Position numbers and translations under genes: made by a program
In this document: piece by piece, positions 1-6,752 of the stretch
Numbering within the stretch: position 1 is the stretch's first letter
How the letters are laid out: each line of letters opens with the position of its first letter
Notes under the pieces: model-generated
Told to the model about the DNA's origin: nothing
Database searches by the model: none
The model's input: only the letters and a program-made list of their open reading frames with translations
Origin: CACKLF01 sp002725175
GTDB lineage: Bacteria > Pseudomonadota > Alphaproteobacteria > Rhodobacterales > Rhodobacteraceae
Direction of reading: 5' to 3'
Assembly: GCA_002725175.2 (NCBI GenBank)
Contig: PBQX02000033.1
Span: forward strand, 1 to 11,280
DNA length: 11,280 bases

Positions 1-1160
1 AAGGAAGTAAGGCTGCTCTTAGAGCACTTAAATTAAGAGAGAATAATGAAAAATTAATAGGCGCTCTACTCTTGGGCAATAACATTGTGAATATATCAGC
101 TACATCTCTAGCGGCTAGCATTCTTACAGTAATGTATGGAGATAAAGGTGTAATAATATCTACAGTTATAATGACGCTTCTGATATTAATTTTCTGTGAG
201 GTTTTGCCTAAAACGTTTGCTATGACAAACCCCGAAAAATCTGCGATGAAAGTATCCCTAATAGTTTCTACTCTGGTTAAGGTTTTTGAACCTGCCGTGG
301 CTGCAATTAGAACATTAGTAAGATTACTACTCTGGCCCTTTGGTTTAAGCATTGATCCAATGCAACAAGTATTGGCTCACGAGGAAATAGCTGGAGCAAT
401 AGCACTGCATCACTCTGAAGGCGCTGTAAAAAAAGACCACAAGGACCGGTTATTAGGAGCTTTAGAGCTAAACTCAAGAACAGTGGAGGAAATCATGCTC
501 CACAGAAGTCAAATAGAAATGTTGGATGCAAGTCTTTCATCAAAGGAGATGCTATCTAAATGTCTCAAATCCCCCTATACAAGACTGCCTATCTTTAAAG
601 ACAATCCAGAGAATGTAATTGGGGTCGTTCATGCTAAGGACTTATTAAGAGCAATAGATCCGCTAGTGGAGGGTTTACAAAAAAATGAAAGAAATTTTCA
701 AAAATTTAATATACTCAAAATAGCGATGAACCCTTATTTCATCCCTGAGAACACCACTTTGGATGCGCAAATGCAACAATTTCTCAAAAGGAAATCCCAT
801 TTCGCCTTAGTGGTAGATGAGTATGGAGATTTACAAGGACTTTTAACACTGGAAGATATCCTTGAAGAAATAGTAGGAGAAATTTCTGACGAACATGATA
901 TAGCCCATTCCCCAATAGTTAAGAATAACGATGGATCTATACTAGTGGACGGCGACATGACAATAAGAGATATAAATAGAGACCTAGAATGGAATTTATC
1001 TGATCAAGAAGCCAATACGATAGCTGGTTTAGTAATTCATGAAGCACAAGCAATTCCAAACCAAGGACAATTATTTAAGTTTCATGGCTTTATTTATGAA
1101 ATTATTAAAAGAGAAGGTAATAAAGTTACACGCATTCGGGTAAGGCCTGAGCGAGAATAA
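1..1160 (+). CDS. CorC/HlyC-family (CNNM-type) membrane protein, 5' truncated
   Basis: The reading frame is open from base 3, so the gene starts before the window; the TTG at 72 is internal. 385 residues are visible, most of a roughly 430-residue protein. Visible residues 1-115 are the end of the DUF21/CNNM membrane domain, with hydrophobic segments and the typical EVLPKTFAM. A first CBS domain follows at about 160-220 and a second at about 236-297, ending in the hallmark VVDEYGDLQGLLTLEDILEE. The CorC/HlyC C-terminal domain is at about 300-385. Family members are inner-membrane proteins linked to magnesium/cobalt export or resistance; the older hemolysin name has little functional support. 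The substrate here is inferred only from family. The next gene starts 25 bp downstream on the same strand, so the two are probably co-transcribed. No n characters occur in this gene. Confidence 0.93.
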   Translation, partial: GSKAALRALKLRENNEKLIGALLLGNNIVNISATSLAASILTVMYGDKGVIISTVIMTLLILIFCEVLPKTFAMTNPEKSAMKVSLIVSTLVKVFEPAVAAIRTLVRLLLWPFGLSIDPMQQVLAHEEIAGAIALHHSEGAVKKDHKDRLLGALELNSRTVEEIMLHRSQIEMLDASLSSKEMLSKCLKSPYTRLPIFKDNPENVIGVVHAKDLLRAIDPLVEGLQKNERNFQKFNILKIAMNPYFIPENTTLDAQMQQFLKRKSHFALVVDEYGDLQGLLTLEDILEEIVGEISDEHDIAHSPIVKNNDGSILVDGDMTIRDINRDLEWNLSDQEANTIAGLVIHEAQAIPNQGQLFKFHGFIYEIIKREGNKVTRIRVRPERE

Positions 1161-1185
1161 ACGGTTTATAAAACTCTGGAAAGCA

Positions 1186-1719
1186 ATGAAAATGTCCAAT
1201 TATAAAAAAGAAACCTTAAAAATTATAGCTATTGTTCTAGGGGCAGTGATATCAATATCGTCCCTACTTTCCTATTCTTTAAAGGCAGAAGAAGTAAAAA
1301 ACGATGAATTTAAAGACTGGCAAAAAATATGCAATGAAACAAGTAACACTTGNTCNATATTTTCTTTTGGCTTTGACTCAGAAGGAAATAAGAAAGCAAG
1401 AGTGTCACTTTCTCTATATGAATCAGCANACAANAAAAAGGTTGCTGAAATGACAATTCTGTCGCCCTTATATTCTTATTTGCCACATGGCTTACTTATT
1501 GCGGTGCAAAATAATGAACCAATTCGCCANGANTTTGCACTATGTGCCAAGGAGGGTTGTTTAAATTTTATNCCGCTGCAAAAAGAAGAAGTTGAAATGT
1601 TAAAGAAAGAATGGAATCTGGTGNTAGGCTATCAAGACTATAGAAATCCCAATGAAAAAATTATATTAGATGTATCTTTAGTGGGCTTTAAAAAAGCATA
1701 TGAATCTCTCACAAACTAA
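1186..1719 (+). CDS. IalB-family (invasion-associated locus B) periplasmic protein
   Basis: A 177-residue protein with a charged N-terminus, a hydrophobic stretch at residues 12-30 and a likely signal peptidase site after SLKA (about residue 34), so it is probably periplasmic. The mature part fits the IalB family: an early DWQKIC motif, a cysteine pair in FALCAKEGC (C120, C125) and the closing VSLVGFKKAYESL. Codon 56 contains an n (TGN) at the place where the family usually has Cys. If so, C49/C56/C120/C125 would give two disulfides. IalB proteins are common in alphaproteobacteria; the name comes from Bartonella erythrocyte invasion, but most free-living carriers have no known invasion role, so the function is unknown. 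The start at 1186 has a weak GGA 5 nt upstream; ATG at 1192 is an alternative. The stop overlaps the stop of the convergent KAS gene by 4 bp. Confidence 0.85.
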   Translation: MKMSNYKKETLKIIAIVLGAVISISSLLSYSLKAEEVKNDEFKDWQKICNETSNTXXIFSFGFDSEGNKKARVSLSLYESAXXKKVAEMTILSPLYSYLPHGLLIAVQNNEPIRXXFALCAKEGCLNFXPLQKEEVEMLKKEWNLVXGYQDYRNPNEKIILDVSLVGFKKAYESLTN

Positions 1720-2924
1720 AAAGATCTTAAAACTAAAACGGCATTCAACCCGCCAAAAGCGAATGAATTTGACATCACATTAGTTACCTTAGCTTCCACG
1801 GAATTATTTTTAACTAAATTTATANCACAAAGAGGATCTTCTTTTTCAAAATTAATTGTAGGCGCTAAAATTCCTTTCTTAAGAGCTAAAATNCAAGAAA
1901 GNAGCTCTATAGCTCCACTTCCCCCGATTAAATGGCCGTGCATTGANTTGGTAGAAGAGACAAAAGGTTTTAAACATTTTCCTTTAAAAATCTTATTTAT
2001 TGCCAAACTTTCAATTTTATCATTTACATAAGTTCCGGTACCATGAGCGTTTATATACCCAATACATTCTGGGTCTAATTTAGCGTCAGTAAGCGCGAGT
2101 TCCATTGCCCTTACCAAACCTTTAGGAGAAGGATTCATAATGTCAAAAGCATCTGAATTCATAGAATATCCAACTAATTCTGCATAGATATCAGCGTTAC
2201 GACTTAAGGCGTGATCTAATTCTTCTAAAATAAATACAGTTGCCCCTTCGCTCTGAATCATACCATCCCTTGTTGCACAAAAGGGGCGACATTTACCAGT
2301 GGTCATTATTCTTAACCCTTCCCAAGCCTTCAAACCTCCAAAGCAAAGCATACTATCAGCGCCCCCTGTTACTGCCGTTACAATCTGACCAGATCTAATT
2401 AGTGCAAAAGCTTGCCCTATAGCATGGTTAGAGGATGCGCAGGCAGTGCTAACAGTAAAAGTAGGTCCAGTTATATTGTTTTCAATTGATATTGCACTAG
2501 CAGAAGCACTATGCATTAACCTTGGAACAGTAAGAGGATGCACGCGGTTTCTTTTCTGCTCATATCCCTTCTTAAAATTCTCATCTTGGGTTATCAGCCC
2601 TCCGCCAGCCGTTCCTAAAATAACTGCAGATGACTCATTTAAAGGTTGCTCAAAATTTATACCTGATGAATTGACAGCTTCAATTGATGCAATTAACGAT
2701 AAGAGTGTAACTCTGTCAGCATTTGTATTAAAATTTTTTGGCAGACTTTCCAAGATATATTTAATTTTAACTTGTCCACCATTTTTTATAGAGAGCCTTT
2801 CAATATTAGGGATATCCAGTTTACTTATCCCATCTTTTCCTTCCGCCAGAGACTTCCAAGTTTCTTCCACATTTCTTCCTAGTGGATTAATAGTTCCGCA
2901 CCCAGTTATAACCACTCGTTTCAT
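1716..2924 (-). CDS. Beta-ketoacyl-ACP synthase, FabF/NodE-like
   Basis: A 402-residue condensing enzyme of the KAS II (FabF) superfamily. It would condense malonyl-ACP with an acyl-ACP in the cytosol. The catalytic triad is visible: Cys162 in VSTACASSN, His294 in NAHGTGT and His331 in SMHGHLIGGSG, so it should be active. The N-terminal RVVITGCGTINPLG and C-terminal NSFAFGGLNAVLVL are standard family ends. The start ATG lies one base after the stop of the ACP gene (TAA-A-ATG) with no clear ribosome site of its own, which suggests translational coupling. Size and gene order match rhizobial NodFE, where NodE sets the acyl chain type; no nod genes are near, so a role in envelope lipid synthesis, perhaps lipid A acyl chains because lpxD is upstream, is my inference. 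A housekeeping FabF is less likely, since fabD/fabG are absent. Four n codons occur in the C-terminal third. Confidence 0.9.
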   Translation of the reverse strand: MKRVVITGCGTINPLGRNVEETWKSLAEGKDGISKLDIPNIERLSIKNGGQVKIKYILESLPKNFNTNADRVTLLSLIASIEAVNSSGINFEQPLNESSAVILGTAGGGLITQDENFKKGYEQKRNRVHPLTVPRLMHSASASAISIENNITGPTFTVSTACASSNHAIGQAFALIRSGQIVTAVTGGADSMLCFGGLKAWEGLRIMTTGKCRPFCATRDGMIQSEGATVFILEELDHALSRNADIYAELVGYSMNSDAFDIMNPSPKGLVRAMELALTDAKLDPECIGYINAHGTGTYVNDKIESLAINKIFKGKCLKPFVSSTXSMHGHLIGGSGAIEXLSXILALKKGILAPTINFEKEDPLCXINLVKNNSVEAKVTNVMSNSFAFGGLNAVLVLRSF

Positions 2925-2925
2925 T

Positions 2926-3195
2926 TTAAAATTTATGATTATCTCTTACTAATTCAGATACCAACTCAACAATTGAGAGAACATTTGAGAAATCTAGTCT
3001 TTTTGATAAAGTCTCATTTGCATTATAAGGAATATTAATATCAAACTCTTCTTCAATAGTAAAAATTACCTCAACCACACCAACACTATCTATACCTAAG
3101 CTCTCTAATGTTGAAGACATACCAATATCTTCCCTAGCTAACTGCCCATGATTAGTTAATATTTCCAAAACTCTATCTTTAACTCTTAAATCCAC
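2926..3195 (-). CDS. Acyl carrier protein, NodF-like
   Basis: A small acidic carrier of 89 residues. The phosphopantetheine attachment site is the Ser in LGIDSVGVVEV (residue 37 from my start), followed by the acidic helix FTIEEEFDINIP typical of ACPs. I chose GTG at 3195 because GGAG at 3205-3202 lies 6 nt upstream; the longer version from TTG at 3207 adds four residues, has no visible ribosome site and would place that GGAG inside the gene. It is not the housekeeping AcpP, which normally has the DSLD form. The order ACP then KAS, a one-base gap and similar sizes recall rhizobial nodF-nodE. It probably delivers acyl chains to or from the adjacent synthase, and possibly to LpxD, encoded 54 bp upstream. 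The partner assignment is inference. Confidence 0.9.
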   Translation of the reverse strand: MDLRVKDRVLEILTNHGQLAREDIGMSSTLESLGIDSVGVVEVIFTIEEEFDINIPYNANETLSKRLDFSNVLSIVELVSELVRDNHKF

Positions 3196-3201
3196 TATGA
3201 T

Positions 3202-3205
3202 CTCC
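3202..3205 (-). promoter_or_regulatory. Ribosome binding site fixing the ACP start
   Basis: GGAG on the minus strand with a 6-nt spacer to GTG at 3195. It favours this start over the upstream TTG at 3207, which overlaps the GGAG. Confidence 0.6.
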
Positions 3206-3249
3206 AAGAAGTGTATTTATATTTTTAACATTAGAACAATTCATTTGGT

Positions 3250-4314
3250 CTATTTTTTATTAAGAAAAGCCTTAATTTTTTTCTCCAATTGTGGGAGGCG
3301 ACGGAATATTTTGTAGGCAGCAATATTCTTATCCATCTGCATAGCCGGGTTTCCCATCATAAACCTATTAGCTGGTACATTGGATGAAACCCCTGATTTT
3401 CCTGCAATGATTACATCTGACCCTATAGACAAATTATCGCCAACACCTACCTGTCCTGCCATAACTACTCTATCGCCAATAATAGTAGACCCTGCTATAC
3501 CTACTTGACCGCAAATTAAACAATTCTTTCCTAATTTTACATTGTGAGCTATATGAACCAAATTATCTATTTTAGTTCCTTCCTTGATAACAGTTTCATC
3601 AATAGTTCCCCTATCTATTGTAACACAAGCCCCAATTTCGACATTATCTTCAATAGAAATGGAACCAAGGGATTCTATTTTTTCGTAACCCTTGATTGCG
3701 TGCAAGTCCCTAGTTGATCCAGCTTTCCTGGCATCCAATATATCTTTCTCTCCTGGGCTCACATATGAAAATCCATCTGAACCTATAACAGAATTTGATT
3801 GCGAAATAAAATTGTCTCCTATTTGAATATTTTTCCCAATTGTTACGCCATTTTGAATCCTTGCCTTCTTGCCAATTTTAACATTTTCTCCGATAAAACA
3901 ATTAGCCCCAATTCGCGACCCAGCACCAATTGAAGCTCCTTTCTCAACAATTGAAAAAGGGCCTATGGAAATATCACTTTCAAGGAGGTTGCCTTCGATA
4001 ATTGCTGACGAATGTATGCATGCATCAAGCAGCATATCTTCATGAAACACTTTGCTTATCTTAGATAAAGCATAACGCGGATTCGGTGCAAAAATAACAC
4101 CCTTTAATGGAATATTTTTCCAATTTATTTCTTCAGTAATTAAAGCAGCTATAGCATTTCCTGATTTAAGTGCATCAGCATATTTCTCATTCAATGCTAG
4201 AGCAAGTTGATTGCTATCAGCCTTCTTAGGTTCAGCAGGCCCAATTAATTCAATTGAGCCATCACCATCATATCTGGCCTCCATCCTATCAGCAATCTCT
4301 CTCAAAGTGAGCAT
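3250..4314 (-). CDS. lpxD: UDP-3-O-(3-hydroxyacyl)glucosamine N-acyltransferase
   Basis: A 354-residue LpxD, which transfers a 3-hydroxyacyl chain from ACP to the 2-amino group of UDP-3-O-acyl-glucosamine, the third step of lipid A synthesis in the cytosol. The N-terminal nucleotide-binding domain (about 1-95) ends in FAPNPRYALSKISKVF. A long left-handed beta helix of hexapeptide repeats follows (about 100-315). The catalytic His is H257 in LVHIAHNVKLG, and IGSDGFSYV is at 178-185. The C-terminal helices (about 325-354) include YKIFRRLPQLEKKIKAF. Relative to the enterobacterial form there is an extra loop at about 186-212, which I recall from Rhodobacter-like LpxD. The usual neighbours fabZ, lpxA and lpxB are missing; instead it lies 38 bp after an L,D-transpeptidase and before an ACP/KAS pair. 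It could be the only LpxD or a second copy; the window cannot tell. Confidence 0.95.
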   Translation of the reverse strand: MLTLREIADRMEARYDGDGSIELIGPAEPKKADSNQLALALNEKYADALKSGNAIAALITEEINWKNIPLKGVIFAPNPRYALSKISKVFHEDMLLDACIHSSAIIEGNLLESDISIGPFSIVEKGASIGAGSRIGANCFIGENVKIGKKARIQNGVTIGKNIQIGDNFISQSNSVIGSDGFSYVSPGEKDILDARKAGSTRDLHAIKGYEKIESLGSISIEDNVEIGACVTIDRGTIDETVIKEGTKIDNLVHIAHNVKLGKNCLICGQVGIAGSTIIGDRVVMAGQVGVGDNLSIGSDVIIAGKSGVSSNVPANRFMMGNPAMQMDKNIAAYKIFRRLPQLEKKIKAFLNKK

Positions 4315-4352
4315 ATTTTATAACCAGTATATTACTTCAAGTTTACTTCTTG

Positions 4353-5951
4353 CTATATATCAATTATTAACCCGGCATCTACCATATTAATAAAAACCAT
4401 GGCGTCTCTTCCGTAAATATCAGACCTATAGTTTATTTGTCCATTTTGCCCCTTAAAAACTGTTCTATATTGAATGTGTACAGGGACAGCATTATCTAAG
4501 TTAATTTGAGTTTCCTTATTTTTTTCCAAGATATTAGCAAACCCCTTAATTGGATCATCTAATTGCCATGTTAACAGAACGTGAGCAAAGTCAAATGGAT
4601 CCTGAACTCGTATACAGCCGTGGCTAAAGGTTCTTTCATCCCTAAAAAATAACTCCTTTGATGGCGTATCATGCATATAAATACTAAATCTATTAGGAAA
4701 CATAAATTTAACTAAGCCCAGTGCATTCAGATTACTTGGGTTTTGCTTTATCTCAAATGGAAAATTTTCTGGAGTAAATGCATTCATATCAATTAATGTT
4801 GAATCCACTTGCTTTGAAGTTCCCTTAATCAATAGCACCATATCATTATTAGCTATAAAATCAGGATTTTCCTGCATCAATGGCAAATACTCATCAACGG
4901 CAATACTTTTAGGAACATGCCAAGTTGGATTTATAATCAAATGAGTCATAATATCACTAAATTCTGCTGTTTGAAACTCTGGAAGTCCCACAACTACTCT
5001 AGATGACCATATAACACTACCTTCTTCTTTTAATTCTGCCCTAAAATTGGGTTGATTAACACGTATATACTTTTTCCCATAATCGAAATTATTCCAACGA
5101 ATTCTCTCAAGATTAACAATGACCTGAACAATTCTCGTNTCTGGGGATATGTTTATTGCNTCCANGGTAAATTTTCCNGCAATACCATCCGAATTTAACC
5201 CATGCATTGTCTGAAATCTTTTTACCCCTTTTACTAAATCAACATCATAAATTTCTGAACCATTATCTAAATCCAAATANCCCATTTTGTATAATCNAGT
5301 GCGAAGTTTGACTACCTTGTGAGANNTAGCACCATAACCGAGCAATTCATTTGAAGGTACCGGCTGTCCCCAAAAACCATACCTTGCGGCAAGCTTTAAT
5401 TTTTCCAATTCATTAAGCAGTGCATTGTAGTCNGGATCTTTTGGAACAAANTCAAAAATAGTAGCNTTTATGTCATCAGANTTAGATATCTTAAAAAGTA
5501 TTTCCGATGCTTTCGGAACTTGAGGGTAGACATTAATTTCCGGAGCAATAGTAGTTGGCTTAAGCATTCCGGAGGAGATATGGTTTACAAATCTAAGCGC
5601 TGATTTCATCGCAATTATTTCATAATAATGTGGAGAATAAGAAATGCCGTCACTATTTGCGCCTGATCTTAGTCTCTCTATAAAATATTTCTCGCCCTCT
5701 AAACCATGCTTTTCAGCTATATTTAAAGCTTCAATNAAGCCAGAAAGATTTTTGTTATCTGATAGCCAAAATGAACTNAANTNACGGGATTNATAAAATT
5801 CAAATACNGGGTCTTGATCACCATATAAAGCTATTAATTCCTTACGAAGGAGGTTTGAGTTTACACTTCCTGATATAGTTGAGTGAGCTGTACTATAAAG
5901 AGCAATAAAGCAAAAAAAAGATGTTACAANTAAGTAGTTAAATAGTCTCAA
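4353..5951 (-). CDS. L,D-transpeptidase, YcbB/LdtD type
   Basis: A 532-residue exported enzyme expected to form 3-3 (mDAP-mDAP) cross-links in peptidoglycan. The start is TTG at 5951: an in-frame stop lies two codons upstream (TAA ATT TTG), an AGG sits 8 nt upstream, and no ATG or GTG occurs before the signal segment. Residues 5-22 are a hydrophobic signal or anchor. A scaffold domain covers about 35-200, a peptidoglycan-binding domain about 208-265 (VKGVKRFQTMHGLNSDGI) and the YkuD catalytic domain about 292-460. The active site is His427 in YMHDTPSK plus SHGCIRV with nucleophile Cys446, so it looks intact. Length and domain order match the large YcbB class, not the short ErfK type. lpxD follows after 38 bp, and a MepK-like peptidase gene is divergent, as in the ycbB-ycbK association of E. 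coli. The first half is rich in n codons. Confidence 0.93.
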   Translation of the reverse strand: MRLFNYLXVTSFFCFIALYSTAHSTISGSVNSNLLRKELIALYGDQDXVFEFYXSRXXSSFWLSDNKNLSGXIEALNIAEKHGLEGEKYFIERLRSGANSDGISYSPHYYEIIAMKSALRFVNHISSGMLKPTTIAPEINVYPQVPKASEILFKISXSDDIXATIFXFVPKDXDYNALLNELEKLKLAARYGFWGQPVPSNELLGYGAXSHKVVKLRTXLYKMXYLDLDNGSEIYDVDLVKGVKRFQTMHGLNSDGIXGKFTXXAINISPXTRIVQVIVNLERIRWNNFDYGKKYIRVNQPNFRAELKEEGSVIWSSRVVVGLPEFQTAEFSDIMTHLIINPTWHVPKSIAVDEYLPLMQENPDFIANNDMVLLIKGTSKQVDSTLIDMNAFTPENFPFEIKQNPSNLNALGLVKFMFPNRFSIYMHDTPSKELFFRDERTFSHGCIRVQDPFDFAHVLLTWQLDDPIKGFANILEKNKETQINLDNAVPVHIQYRTVFKGQNGQINYRSDIYGRDAMVFINMVDAGLIIDI

Positions 5952-6018
5952 AATTTATACCTAACCCTNTCGAAAAACCAATTGCATANAAACATTAATG
6001 CTTAATAGCATAAACTAC

Positions 6019-6048
6019 TTACAGTAACTANGTTACTAATTAAAGTAA
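6019..6048. repeat. Nested dyads built from TTAC/GTAA, possible operator
   Basis: Three overlapping inverted repeats: TTAC-A-GTAA at 6019-6027; AGTAAC and GTTACT at 6023-6028 and 6032-6037 (a 7-1-7 palindrome if the n at 6031 is A); and TTACT and AGTAA at 6033-6037 and 6044-6048. Such a run is unusual even in AT-rich DNA and lies between divergent genes, so it may bind a dimeric regulator. No known regulator is recognised. Confidence 0.4.
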
Positions 6049-6117
6049 TTTTTTAATTGTAATAGTTTTGTCATAAAAGTCGTTCTTTATATTTAANGAT
6101 TATTTTTAAATCAAGAC

Positions 6118-6146
6118 TTGGCTTGAAAGGAATTTAAGTGTATTAT
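6118..6146 (+). promoter_or_regulatory. Sigma-70-like promoter candidate for the MepK-like gene
   Basis: A -35 box TTGGCT (6118-6123) and a -10 box TATTAT (6141-6146) with an ideal 17-bp spacer. Transcription would start near 6152, giving a leader of about 45 nt. The -35 box overlaps the small palindrome CAAG-A-CTTG (6112-6120), where a repressor could act. AT-rich DNA makes chance boxes common. Confidence 0.45.
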
Positions 6147-6153
6147 GGANTAT

Positions 6154-6170
6154 CTCGATAAGTTTTCGAG
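6154..6170 (+). other. Short hairpin in the putative leader of the MepK-like gene
   Basis: CTCGA and TCGAG pair perfectly around a 7-nt loop just after the predicted transcription start and 27 nt before the ATG. No T-run follows, so it is not a terminator; it could protect the 5' end or be chance. Confidence 0.3.
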
Positions 6171-6197
6171 TAGCAGGCGGTTGGTAAAATAAAGAAT

Positions 6198-6749
6198 ATG
6201 AGAACAAGAAGAGAAATNATAAACTTGTTCGCAGGAGCGCTGGTGTGTTCGGCTGCGCCTGTGTATGTTAATGCTACTGGCTATATAAGAAGTGCTGGCG
6301 ACATAAGAAAACTTAAAATGAATAATTCTAGAACCGGAGAATATATAGACTTAGTATATTGGGTTGAAGGTGAGTATATATACGAAGCTGTGAAAGAGTT
6401 CAGTTATTTTATGCGAGACTGGAGACAGAATAAAGCAATCCAGTATGACCCAAGAAATTTAGATTTATTAGCNGCATCCCAGCTGTTAATGGATAGTAGC
6501 GAGCCATTTGAATTACTATCCGGATATAGAACCAAGAAAACAAATAGGATGCTAAGTAATGTTTATGATGGTGTTGCNCAAAATTCNTACCACATGAAAG
6601 CTATGGCTGCTGATGTTAGAATGAGATCTCGATCTGTTTCACAAATTTCTAAAGCTGCTCGTTCCTGTAGAGGTGGCGGCGTAGGAAGATATTATAGATC
6701 TAATTTTACACATATAGATTGTGGGCCAGTTAGGTATTGGCAAAAATAA
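6198..6749 (+). CDS. MepK/YcbK-like murein endopeptidase (DUF882, M15 fold)
   Basis: A 183-residue exported protein of the DUF882/YcbK family, which has the zinc peptidase fold of M15. The E. coli member MepK cuts peptidoglycan cross-links, notably 3-3 links made by L,D-transpeptidases. The N-terminus has a twin-arginine pair (TRRE at 3-6) before a hydrophobic stretch and an AxA-like site near VNA (24-26), so Tat export is likely, as I recall for E. coli YcbK. Probable zinc ligands are H132 and D139 (YHMKAMAADVRM) and H172 (FTHIDCGPVRYW); the SGYRT motif at 108-112 is also typical. Family length is normal. It is divergent from the ldt gene, which fits opposing make-and-cut roles. It ends 3 bp before the convergent proA stop. 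The ribosome site is weak. Four n codons are all at third positions. Confidence 0.88.
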   Translation: MRTRREXINLFAGALVCSAAPVYVNATGYIRSAGDIRKLKMNNSRTGEYIDLVYWVEGEYIYEAVKEFSYFMRDWRQNKAIQYDPRNLDLLXASQLLMDSSEPFELLSGYRTKKTNRMLSNVYDGVXQNXYHMKAMAADVRMRSRSVSQISKAARSCRGGGVGRYYRSNFTHIDCGPVRYWQK

Positions 6750-6752
6750 CAT

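Larger units (their letters stand above)
5952..6197. promoter_or_regulatory. Divergent control region between ldt and mepK
   Basis: 246 bp of very AT-rich sequence between two divergent envelope genes and the largest gap in the window. It holds nested dyads (6019-6048), a short dyad ATTAA-GCA-TTAAT (minus-strand reading) at about 5995-6007, a promoter candidate for the plus-strand gene (6118-6146) and a small hairpin (6154-6170). I could not find a convincing promoter for the minus-strand operon. Five n bases interrupt it (5969, 5989, 6031, 6097, 6150). No small ORF or RNA gene is recognisable. Confidence 0.7.

Noticed and set aside
72..74. TTG at 72 as the start of the CorC-like gene
   Set aside because: The frame is open to the window edge and residues before it continue the conserved DUF21 sequence (GSKAALRALKL).
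734..958. Minus-strand 74-residue frame and other short opposite-strand frames (for example 7105-7317, 7426-7638, 8582-8779, 9676-9861, 10639-10824)
   Set aside because: Each is a shadow inside a strongly supported gene with no domain or ribosome site.
2446..2952. 168-residue open frame on the plus strand
   Set aside because: It lies antisense to the KAS gene, has no ribosome site or recognisable domain, and the minus-strand protein has full catalytic motifs.
3196..3249. Internal promoter before the ACP gene
   Set aside because: TTGTTC and TATAAA are only 12 nt apart, too close for a sigma-70 promoter.
5993..6056. CtrA-like TTAA half-sites in the ldt/mepK gap
   Set aside because: TTAA pairs occur, but the spacings (3 and 9 nt) do not fit the TTAA-N7-TTAA rule, and TTAA is common in AT-rich DNA.
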